NCBI GenBank assembly: GCA_012798865.1
Contig: JAAZMK010000129.1
Location: forward strand, 1 to 5,457
Reading direction: 5' to 3'
Origin: Clostridiaceae bacterium
Lineage (GTDB): Bacteria; Bacillota; Clostridia; Saccharofermentanales; DTU023
Length of the DNA: 5,457 bases
Part shown: piece by piece, positions 1 to 5,457 of the stretch
How the letters are laid out: the number at the start of each line of letters is the position of its first letter
How positions within the stretch are numbered: the first letter of the stretch is position 1
The notes under the pieces: generated by a model
The model's input: only the letters and a program-made list of their open reading frames with translations
Databases searched by the model: none
What the model was told of the DNA's origin: nothing
Position numbers and translations under genes: made by a program

Positions 1-142
1 CTATGGTGAGCAGCGCACAGTCGATGTGCATATCAAGCGCATTCGCGAGAAACTCGATGTGATCGATCATCCGCTGTGGCAGATAAAAACAGTTTGGAGC
101 GTCGGTTACAAGTTCGAGGTAAAGGACGACGAAATATCGTGA
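1..142 (+). CDS. OmpR/PhoB-family response regulator, C-terminal fragment (5' end outside window)
   Basis: This is the last 46 residues of a DNA-binding response regulator; codons are read from base 2 and the stop TGA is at 140-142. The fragment reads YGEQRTVDVHIKRIREKL, then a WQIKTVWSVGYKFEV segment. These are the recognition helix (RTVDVHIxRxRxKL) and the C-terminal beta-hairpin wing (IKTVWxVGYKF) of the winged-helix domain of the OmpR/PhoB family. In this family the missing N-terminal receiver domain is phosphorylated on an aspartate by the partner kinase, and the winged helix then binds direct repeats at target promoters. The stop codon overlaps the GTG start of the next gene by 4 bases, so the adjacent kinase is very likely its partner. 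The exact wording resembles WalR/PhoP-type regulators of Gram-positives, but 46 residues are too few to name the subfamily. The family is secure; the target genes are unknown. Confidence 0.93.
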   Translation, partial: YGEQRTVDVHIKRIREKLDVIDHPLWQIKTVWSVGYKFEVKDDEIS

Positions 143-1677
143 AACGCCGCGGTCTCTCCATCTATGCACGCACACTGCTGACTATTTCAGCCGCGATTTT
201 TGCTGTCTTCCTGATTCTTGCGCTTGTGTATGGCACAGTCTACAACGTGTCGACTTCAAACCAAAGACAAGAGGAATTAAGGCGCTATGCGCAGGAACTC
301 GCTATTCTGACGGAACGGCGCATGGATGTTGCTCATACAACGTTTGTAGCTGCCGATATTACAGGCTATATCTCTTTTGCGACACGTTCTACAGGCGCAT
401 ACATATGGGTTGTCAATTCTGAGAATGAAATTATTTATAACACGGGAATTCCGGCAGATACCATCGGAAAACTCGAAAGAAGCGGGGACGGAGTACAAGC
501 CGATTTCATTTTGCCGGAAGTGGCAAGAAATACGGGACACGTCGCATATTGCCATAGGGGAAGTCAGACGGGTTTTTATCATTTGCTGCCTAACCCGACT
601 ATATGGCTTGTCGCAAGCGCTCCCATTGGAACGCGTGGTGATCTTTACACGGGCGAAGTTATCCTGCTCAGACGTCATTCACCCGATACATTTAGCGCTT
701 GGCTCGTCGATAATAACGTCCATATATCGTTTGCTCTCGCGTATATTGTTTCGCTTGCAATTATCATCTGGCTTTCACGAAACATCACGAATCCGATCTC
801 GGTGCTCGCAAAGACTGCGGATTCAGTCTACCGAGGTGACTTGACGGCACGCGTTCAACTCGGAAAGGATCGGAAAACGCTCACATTGCCTGATCATTAC
901 AATGATCGGAGTGCGGAATCGATTATGCACGAGGATGACTTGACAAGACTTGTCAGGACGTTCAACACGCTCATCGCCAAATTTGAGATGCGTGAGAACG
1001 AACACCGGGAGTTTCTCGGTAATGTGTCGCATGATTTGCGCACACCTGTGACTTCGATTGCCGGATTCATTGAAGGTATGCGCGATGGGACAATTTCTCA
1101 AGACAAATTCGAGCATTATCTCGATATCATAAAAGCCGAGGCGGATCGCTTGGAGGAATTGATCAACACTTTGTTTGAACAGACTGACAAGATGGAATCT
1201 CAGGAATTGAAGCAGACGGTTTTTAATTTGCATGAATGGATAAACCGTGTTCAAATCTCATTCGAGCCAATGCTCCGCGATAAGAAAATTCATCTGCTGC
1301 TCAATCTCGACAAAAGCGTCAAGGGAGAACTTAAAACGATCGGAGATGTGGGACAACTGACGCGCGTTTTTAACAACGTCGTATCGAATGCGATCCGTTT
1401 TGCTCCTCGAGGGGGTCTTGTGACGATTAGTACGAAAGCGGAAGAGCGCTACGTCTGTGTCATTGTCGAGGACAATGGTCCCGGAATCAGCGAGAAGGAT
1501 ATTCCTTATGTTTTTGATCGCTTTTATAAAGCCGACAAATCGCGCGGTCAGGAAGGATCGGGACTCGGTCTCTATATCGCTCGCGCACTGATCAATCGTC
1601 ATGGACAGACCATTGAAGCGGGTACTTCCGCGGAGCTTGGCGGTGCGAAAATTACCTTTACCGTGGCGCGTCCGTAA
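139..1677 (+). CDS. Membrane sensor histidine kinase (HisKA/HATPase_c) with HAMP domain carrying an insertion
   Basis: This is a 512-residue sensor kinase, the likely partner of the regulator just upstream. I chose GTG at 139 because it gives a 4-base GTGA overlap with the regulator stop. An in-frame GTG at 76 would add 21 residues but overlap the regulator by 67 bases. AAGGA at 122-126 is a rather distant ribosome binding site, so translational coupling probably helps. Residue order from GTG 139: membrane segment 1 about 12-36; extracytoplasmic sensor region about 37-192 (PAS/Cache-like by pattern, ligand unknown); membrane segment 2 about 193-213; HAMP from Asn218-Pro219; HisKA H-box NVSHDLRTP with phospho-acceptor His298; N-box with Asn417; G1 box DNGPGI 445-450; F-box VFDRFYKADKSR 458-469; G2 box GSGLGLYIA 473-481. 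All ATP-binding boxes are intact. Thr302, four residues after the histidine, is the family position for phosphatase activity, so the enzyme is probably bifunctional. The HAMP connector is about 21 residues longer than usual. The class is certain; the signal is not known. Confidence 0.95.
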   Translation: MKRRGLSIYARTLLTISAAIFAVFLILALVYGTVYNVSTSNQRQEELRRYAQELAILTERRMDVAHTTFVAADITGYISFATRSTGAYIWVVNSENEIIYNTGIPADTIGKLERSGDGVQADFILPEVARNTGHVAYCHRGSQTGFYHLLPNPTIWLVASAPIGTRGDLYTGEVILLRRHSPDTFSAWLVDNNVHISFALAYIVSLAIIIWLSRNITNPISVLAKTADSVYRGDLTARVQLGKDRKTLTLPDHYNDRSAESIMHEDDLTRLVRTFNTLIAKFEMRENEHREFLGNVSHDLRTPVTSIAGFIEGMRDGTISQDKFEHYLDIIKAEADRLEELINTLFEQTDKMESQELKQTVFNLHEWINRVQISFEPMLRDKKIHLLLNLDKSVKGELKTIGDVGQLTRVFNNVVSNAIRFAPRGGLVTISTKAEERYVCVIVEDNGPGISEKDIPYVFDRFYKADKSRGQEGSGLGLYIARALINRHGQTIEAGTSAELGGAKITFTVARP

Positions 1678-1735
1678 GGTTGTTCATACATTCGTAAAAT
1701 ACAGAGATTACAATGATAAGAACGATTCAGGATTC

Positions 1736-1750
1736 CGCCTCTTTGAGGCG
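1736..1750 (+). other. Short perfect hairpin (6-bp stem, 3-base loop) without a T-tract
   Basis: CGCCTC (1736-1741) pairs exactly with GAGGCG (1745-1750) around a TTT loop. Five of the six pairs are G-C, so the stem should be stable in RNA. No run of T follows (the next bases are ATGAGATTAA), so it does not fit a normal intrinsic terminator. It could be a weak terminator, an mRNA-stabilising stem ahead of the next gene, or chance. Confidence 0.35.
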
Positions 1751-1776
1751 ATGAGATTAATTCACGTTATATGAGT

Positions 1777-1783
1777 GAGGTGA
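1777..1783 (+). promoter_or_regulatory. Ribosome binding site of the HtrA-like gene
   Basis: GAGGTGA matches the 3' end of 16S rRNA (complement AGGAGGTGA) and ends 4 bases before ATG 1788. It supports that start over other candidates. Confidence 0.75.
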
Positions 1784-1787
1784 GCGC

Positions 1788-3032
1788 ATGACAAGAAGAG
1801 AGAGATATGTCGTTATTTTCTTGGCGCTGTTTATAGTTTTCTTTACGGTTATTCCGCTTTCTTGTGATGACTATGTTCCCAACGGGGATGAGACGATTAC
1901 ATCCACAACGACGACAACGACAATAACAACGACAACGACGACGACCACTCAGCCTAGCTCATCGAATACCACCGTACCTACGTCAACGCCATCGACAGCC
2001 GCTACGAGCGGATCGGACGTGACGACAGAACCCTCCAGTACGTACGTGACTCCGGTGTTTCCCGTCGGAGAAATCTACAATGACATTTCACCTGCCGTTG
2101 TTTCCGTGCGCGTATCCATTCCCGCTACATCGCTTTACAACAAGCGCGATGAAATCTTTTCCGGGCTGATTATCGATGAGTCCGGGCTCATTATCACAAC
2201 GTATAGCCTTATGGAGCGCGCCATCGATTATCGCGGCAATCTTATGAGAAATGCATCCATCAGCATTTTCGTGAAAGGCATGCCGAAAGCATTTTCCGCT
2301 ACACTTGTCGGTTACCATTCCTCAACCGACCTCGCACTCCTGAAAATTGTGAACCCCGATAAGCTCGTCTTTCGTGCCGCACCTCTGGCAAAAGATCCTG
2401 CGCTCTACGTCGGAACGCAAGTCGCAAGTATCGGTTATCCTCCGATGACGGTGTCGACAGGCGGTTTGACAATGGGTTACGTGACGTCGATCTATCGGAA
2501 GACGTTTGAAGAGGATGGGGCGCCGCTCGGTCTGATCGAAACGAGCATTTCTACGATGCCGATATACGCCGGTTCTCCGCTCGTCAATGCGAAAGGAGAG
2601 GTCGTTGCGATCGTGAGCGGTTATCTAAAGCGCATTTATGTGCAGAATCAAGGTTACGCTGTGCCTTCAACAATTGTCGCCAATGTTGTCAACCGTATAC
2701 AGAACAATGAAAACGGGTCGATGATGAGAAAGGCTGCTCTCGGCATTACAGTACTCAATGATGATGATACGCTCGCGATGATGGAATTGTACGGTTATCC
2801 GAACGGGCTGTATATTTCTACCGTTGTGCCCGAAAGTGCTGCCTATACCGCGGGTCTTAATCAGGGAGATATTTTGCTGACACTCAACGGCGAGTCAATG
2901 GAGCTTGTAAAGGACCTAATGCTTTTTCTCGAAGAACAGGCTATCGGTACATTGGTGGAAATCGTTATCTATCGACCGTCGGAGGACAAGACGTTAACGC
3001 TGACGACCTATCTTTTGGAGGAAAAACCGTGA
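1788..3032 (+). CDS. Membrane-anchored HtrA/DegP-like pseudoprotease with PDZ domain (catalytic His and Ser replaced)
   Basis: This is a 414-residue secreted or membrane-anchored protein of the HtrA (S1C) family. Residues 1-6 are basic (MTRRER), and 7-24 form one hydrophobic segment followed by Cys26. PLSC is a poor lipobox because Leu sits at -2 and Pro at -3, so a signal anchor is as likely as a lipoprotein. A Thr/Ser/Pro-rich linker spans about 36-86. The trypsin-like domain spans about 95-305, with family landmarks FSGLIIDESGLIIT, STDLALLKI, VASIGYPP and SPLVNAKGEVVAI. A PDZ domain covers about 317-408 (NGLYISTVVPESAAYTAGL, then GDILLTLNGE). Active HtrA proteases use a His-Asp-Ser triad. 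Here Asp181 is kept, but the TNNHVV histidine position is Ser140 (TTYSLM) and the GNSGGP nucleophile position is Ala261 (IYAGSP). Proteolysis by the normal mechanism is therefore not expected, and a binding, chaperone or sensing role is inferred. The reading frame is intact and well conserved structurally, so it is not a decayed pseudogene. ATG 1788 has a good ribosome binding site. The stop overlaps nth by 4 bases. Confidence 0.9.
   Translation: MTRRERYVVIFLALFIVFFTVIPLSCDDYVPNGDETITSTTTTTTITTTTTTTTQPSSSNTTVPTSTPSTAATSGSDVTTEPSSTYVTPVFPVGEIYNDISPAVVSVRVSIPATSLYNKRDEIFSGLIIDESGLIITTYSLMERAIDYRGNLMRNASISIFVKGMPKAFSATLVGYHSSTDLALLKIVNPDKLVFRAAPLAKDPALYVGTQVASIGYPPMTVSTGGLTMGYVTSIYRKTFEEDGAPLGLIETSISTMPIYAGSPLVNAKGEVVAIVSGYLKRIYVQNQGYAVPSTIVANVVNRIQNNENGSMMRKAALGITVLNDDDTLAMMELYGYPNGLYISTVVPESAAYTAGLNQGDILLTLNGESMELVKDLMLFLEEQAIGTLVEIVIYRPSEDKTLTLTTYLLEEKP
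1893..1949 (+). repeat. ACN-codon low-complexity tract encoding poly-threonine
   Basis: Nearly every codon in this stretch is ACA, ACG, ACT or ACC. It encodes Thr40-Thr45, Ile46 and Thr47-Thr54 plus flanking Thr residues of the HtrA-like protein. It is a near-triplet repeat inside the gene, forming the first part of the extracytoplasmic linker. Such tracts can change length by replication slippage without breaking the frame. Thr-rich linkers on surface proteins usually act as extended wall-spanning spacers and may be O-glycosylated. Confidence 0.85.
3017..3021 (+). promoter_or_regulatory. Ribosome binding site of nth, inside the end of the HtrA-like gene
   Basis: GGAGG lies 7 bases before GTG 3029. 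It decides the GTG start and supports coupled translation across the GTGA overlap. Confidence 0.85.
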
Positions 3033-3712
3033 GCAACGGTAGCGAGAAGAAGCGTAAACGTGCGCGCAAAATCGTTTCACTCCTCTTGGAGCAATATCCG
3101 CAAGCAGAGTGTACACTGACATACGGTTCTCCTTGGGAGCTTCTAGTCGGCGGTATTCTCGCGTCCCAGTGTACGGATGAGCGCGTGAATAAAGTGACGC
3201 CGGTCTTATTTGAACGTTATCCCGATATGCATACTCTCGCCTCAGCGAATCGACGCGATGTCGAGGAGATCGTGAGAAGCTGTGGTCTTTATAAAACAAA
3301 AGCCAACGCGCTTGTGAGTACCTCCGCGATGATTCTCGACCGTTTCGACGGGCAAGTGCCACAGACAAGAGAAGAATTGATGGAGCTGCCGGGCGTCGGA
3401 CGAAAAATCGCCAATCTTATATTGAGTGATGCATTCGGTTTTCAGGAAATTGTCGTCGATACACACTGCGCTAGAATCAGCCGTCTGCTCGGTTTTACGG
3501 ATTCCGACAATCCCGTCAAGATTGAACGGGATTTGCTGGAGGTTGTGCCTGAGGATTCGCGCACGCTCTGGGGTCATCTGATGGTCGCACACGGGCGTGA
3601 GCTTTGTAAGGCACGTTGCCGCATGTGTTATTCCTGTCCCGTTCGCCTGTACTGTCGGTACGGCGCGGCATTGCAACCGTCTCCCGATCCTGAGGAGGGC
3701 GATTGTGTCTGA
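3029..3712 (+). CDS. nth: Endonuclease III (DNA glycosylase/AP lyase)
   Basis: This 227-residue base-excision repair enzyme removes oxidised pyrimidines from DNA and cleaves the abasic site by beta-elimination. The helix-hairpin-helix motif LPGVGRKIANLIL carries the catalytic Lys126, and the following VDTHCARI carries the catalytic Asp144. The C-terminal [4Fe-4S] cluster ligands have the exact family spacing C-x6-C-x2-C-x5-C: Cys193, Cys200, Cys203 and Cys209. The N-terminal SQCTDERVNKVTP segment (46-58) matches the family's SAQxTDxxVNKxTP signature. The length is slightly above the E. coli enzyme (211 residues) because of a short basic N-terminus and a Pro/Glu-rich tail of about 16 residues. 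An extra cysteine (Cys197) lies between the first two cluster ligands. The GTG start has a strong ribosome binding site and overlaps the upstream stop; the 3' end overlaps recG by 8 bases. It sits in a repair unit with recG behind the HtrA-like gene. The function is secure. Confidence 0.97.
   Translation: MSNGSEKKRKRARKIVSLLLEQYPQAECTLTYGSPWELLVGGILASQCTDERVNKVTPVLFERYPDMHTLASANRRDVEEIVRSCGLYKTKANALVSTSAMILDRFDGQVPQTREELMELPGVGRKIANLILSDAFGFQEIVVDTHCARISRLLGFTDSDNPVKIERDLLEVVPEDSRTLWGHLMVAHGRELCKARCRMCYSCPVRLYCRYGAALQPSPDPEEGDCV
3692..3698 (+). promoter_or_regulatory. Ribosome binding site of recG, inside the end of nth
   Basis: GAGGAGG sits 6 bases before GTG 3705. It supports that GTG over the in-frame TTG at 3714 as the recG start. 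Confidence 0.85.
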
Positions 3713-5457
3713 GTTGAATTACAGTGAAGACACTTCCGGTCATCTGTTCCGTCAAAGCATCACGACGTTACCGCGTATTTCAGATAAAAGGGGGAGACTA
3801 TTCGCCAAACTCGGTATCGAGACGGTGGGTGATCTCATCTGGCTCATGCCGAGATCGTATAACGACTGGAGTCGGCGTGTACCCGTTGGTCGCCTCGTCG
3901 AGGGAGATGTTGCGACTTTTGAAGCCGTTATCGAGAATGTACCCTCTCTGACGCGACGCGGGAAGCTGTCGTATATCCGCGCGCGGCTTGGCGACGACAC
4001 GGGTTCGATACGAGCCGTATGGTTTAACCAGCCTTGGTTAGGCGATCAGCTTAGGCGGGGAGACCGCTATATTTTTCGTGGGAAGATTGAGGGTAGCGGA
4101 CGTTCACGTTCCGTCAATACGCCGGAAATTCGTGCGATCGACGACGAGAGTCCAGCTTTCATACCGGTGTATCCGTTGACGGCAGGACTCAACCAAGCGA
4201 CCGTCAGACAAGCGATCAGTACCGTATTCTCCAATCACGATATTGCGCTGACGGAAAGTCTGCCCGCCAAGATTCGCATTGATTACCGTCTGTCAACGGC
4301 AGATTATGCATTGCGTAGGATTCACGCTCCCGAAAGTGAGCACGACATAGAAGTCGCACGCCGTCGCTTGGCATTCGAGGAGCTCTTTCTGCTCATGGCA
4401 GGGTTGCGGTATATGAAATTGGGGCGCCGAGAAGAACATGGTCCCGCTATGAAGCTGACAGAGGAAGTTCTTGAGCTTCTTAAAAAGCGAATGGAACGTT
4501 TACCCTATAAATTGACTCCTTCGCAAGAGACAGCGATCGCATCGATACTCAATGATTTCCGACAACCATATCCGGGCAATAGATTGCTTCAAGGCGACGT
4601 GGGGTCGGGAAAGACCGTCGTTGCCGCGATGGCGATGGCGGTAGCCGCGTGGAGCGGCTTTCAGTCCGTCATGATGGCGCCAACAACAATCCTCGCTACT
4701 CAACATGCCGAGAGTGTCACATCGATTCTTGAGGGGAGTGGACTGAGGATTGCTCTCTTGACGGGTGGTATGGCGCCTTCGCGTAAGCGGCTGTTGACTG
4801 ATTCATTAGCTGACGGGGAGATCGATATTCTAATCGGAACGCATGCCGTCATCGAACAAGACATCCGGTTTGCGAAGTTGGGATGTTGCGTGACCGATGA
4901 ACAACATCGCTTCGGAGTACGCCAGCGCGTGAAACTGTCAGGAGAGGGCGATGTCATTCCTCACACGCTCGTTATGTCCGCAACGCCGATCCCGCGCACG
5001 TTAGCGCTGATTCTCTATGGAGATCTCGACATCACGGAAATGAAAGATATGCCGTCAGGACGACAAGCTGTCAAGACGTATACAGCAAGAAGTGAAGATC
5101 GCTCGCGTATCGACCGGCTAATGGAGCGCGAGATCAATCTAGGTCATCAAGTGTTTGTTGTCTGTCCGATGATCGAGGAATCGCCTGAGCTCGATATCCA
5201 ATCAGCGGCTTCTGTGCATGAGCGCTTGTCGAGACTCGTTTTCCCTGATCGGCGCATTGCGCTGATGCACGGTAAATTGAAGGCTTCGGAGAAGTCTAAA
5301 GTGATGCGCGATTTCGACCAAGGAGATATCGATATCCTCGTGTCGACGACTGTGATTGAAGTAGGCATTGATCAGCCGAATGCCACGCTTCTCATTGTCG
5401 AGAATGCCGAGCGATTTGGCTTGTCGCAGCTGCACCAGTTGCGCGGTCGCGTGGGGC
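3705..5457 (+). CDS. recG: ATP-dependent DNA helicase RecG (3' end outside window)
   Basis: RecG is a superfamily 2 DNA translocase that remodels stalled replication forks and branched recombination intermediates. The frame is open from GTG 3705 to the window edge, giving 584 residues of a protein usually near 690; about 100 residues with the end of the TRG region are missing. Residues 20-54 carry the N-terminal LPRISDKRGRLFAKLGI and MPRSYND signature, and about 60-165 form the OB-fold wedge that binds branched DNA. The helicase motifs are all present: Walker A GDVGSGKT 297-304 (Lys303), Ia APTTILATQH 325-334, GTHAVIE 378-384, Walker B DEQH 398-401 followed by RFGVRQR, motif III MSATPIPRTLA 424-434, motif V region STTVIEVGID 547-556, and motif VI beginning QLHQLRGRVG at 575. 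Thr397 before DEQH, where Ile or Val is usual, and Gln557 after VGID are small deviations. The start overlaps nth by 8 bases. No domain is broken in the visible part. Confidence 0.97.
   Translation, partial: MSELNYSEDTSGHLFRQSITTLPRISDKRGRLFAKLGIETVGDLIWLMPRSYNDWSRRVPVGRLVEGDVATFEAVIENVPSLTRRGKLSYIRARLGDDTGSIRAVWFNQPWLGDQLRRGDRYIFRGKIEGSGRSRSVNTPEIRAIDDESPAFIPVYPLTAGLNQATVRQAISTVFSNHDIALTESLPAKIRIDYRLSTADYALRRIHAPESEHDIEVARRRLAFEELFLLMAGLRYMKLGRREEHGPAMKLTEEVLELLKKRMERLPYKLTPSQETAIASILNDFRQPYPGNRLLQGDVGSGKTVVAAMAMAVAAWSGFQSVMMAPTTILATQHAESVTSILEGSGLRIALLTGGMAPSRKRLLTDSLADGEIDILIGTHAVIEQDIRFAKLGCCVTDEQHRFGVRQRVKLSGEGDVIPHTLVMSATPIPRTLALILYGDLDITEMKDMPSGRQAVKTYTARSEDRSRIDRLMEREINLGHQVFVVCPMIEESPELDIQSAASVHERLSRLVFPDRRIALMHGKLKASEKSKVMRDFDQGDIDILVSTTVIEVGIDQPNATLLIVENAERFGLSQLHQLRGRVG

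Larger units (their letters stand above)
1678..1787 (+). promoter_or_regulatory. Intergenic spacer between kinase and HtrA-like gene; probable promoter region
   Basis: This is the only real gap between genes in the window. It is more A+T-rich than the flanking genes and is the natural place for a promoter serving the HtrA-like/nth/recG unit. Candidate elements are weak: TAAAAT at 1695-1700 resembles a -10 box but lacks a good -35 upstream, and TTGAGG at 1743-1748 could be a -35 with a poor -10 match near 1766-1772. Imperfect tandem repeats (GATTCAG then GATTCCG, 1724-1737) are present. No intrinsic terminator is evident, so read-through from the kinase operon is also possible. The promoter role is inferred from position. 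Confidence 0.3.

Noticed and set aside
76..138. Upstream in-frame GTG giving a 21-residue longer histidine kinase
   Set aside because: It would overlap the regulator's conserved winged-helix coding region by 67 bases and has no clear ribosome binding site, whereas GTG 139 gives the usual 4-base overlap.
277..1602. Long open frames on the minus strand opposite the kinase
   Set aside because: No recognisable domains or ribosome binding sites, and they lie opposite a fully conserved kinase; they are by-products of its codon use.
1681..1698. WalR-type operator (two TGTWAH half-sites spaced by 5) in the spacer
   Set aside because: TGTTCA matches imperfectly and the second half-site does not fit; too weak to call.
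1736..1750. Intrinsic terminator after the kinase gene
   Set aside because: The stem is good but no T-run follows, so it is listed only as a hairpin.
1771..1791. Six-codon ATG mini-ORF ending in an ATGA overlap with the HtrA-like start
   Set aside because: It contains the ribosome binding site of the real gene, has no convincing site of its own, and its length makes it likely chance.
3617..3657. Extra cysteine (Cys197) in the endonuclease III iron-sulfur motif as a novel metal site
   Set aside because: The four canonical ligands have exact family spacing, and one extra cysteine inside the loop is not enough to suggest different chemistry.

Overview
The window carries five genes, all on the + strand and tightly packed. 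It most likely comes from a low-to-mid G+C Gram-positive bacterium (Firmicutes, Clostridia-like). This rests on the WalR/PhoB-type regulator with its overlapping sensor kinase, frequent GTG starts with strong GGAGG-type ribosome binding sites, a threonine-rich linker behind a single N-terminal hydrophobic segment, and the nth-recG pairing. Base composition looks close to half G+C throughout by eye. I cannot name the genus, and I see no sign of recent horizontal transfer, insertion sequences, tRNA genes or CRISPR repeats.

Layout. Bases 1-142 are the C-terminal end of an OmpR/PhoB-family response regulator. It overlaps by 4 bases (GTGA) a complete membrane histidine kinase (139-1677). A 110-base spacer (1678-1787) is the only intergenic gap; it holds a short perfect hairpin and probably a promoter. 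Then come an HtrA-like protein with a PDZ domain (1788-3032), endonuclease III (nth, 3029-3712) and the first 584 residues of the RecG helicase (3705 to the window edge). The last three genes overlap by 4 and 8 bases, so they look like one translationally coupled unit.

The most interesting gene is the HtrA-like one. It keeps the trypsin-like fold signatures and a good PDZ domain, but two of the three catalytic residues are replaced. The histidine position reads Ser140 and the nucleophile position, normally in GNSGGP, reads Ala261. Only Asp181 remains. It therefore appears to be a cell-surface pseudoprotease, probably a binding or sensing protein. It lies directly downstream of a two-component system, where active HtrA proteases are often found in Gram-positives (WalRK and CssRS loci). 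A working hypothesis is that the regulator and kinase monitor the envelope and the dead HtrA binds peptides or misfolded proteins outside the membrane, perhaps tuning the kinase or an active HtrA paralogue. The kinase also has an unusual insertion of about 21 residues inside its HAMP domain. The nth and recG genes are housekeeping DNA repair genes with all key motifs intact where visible.
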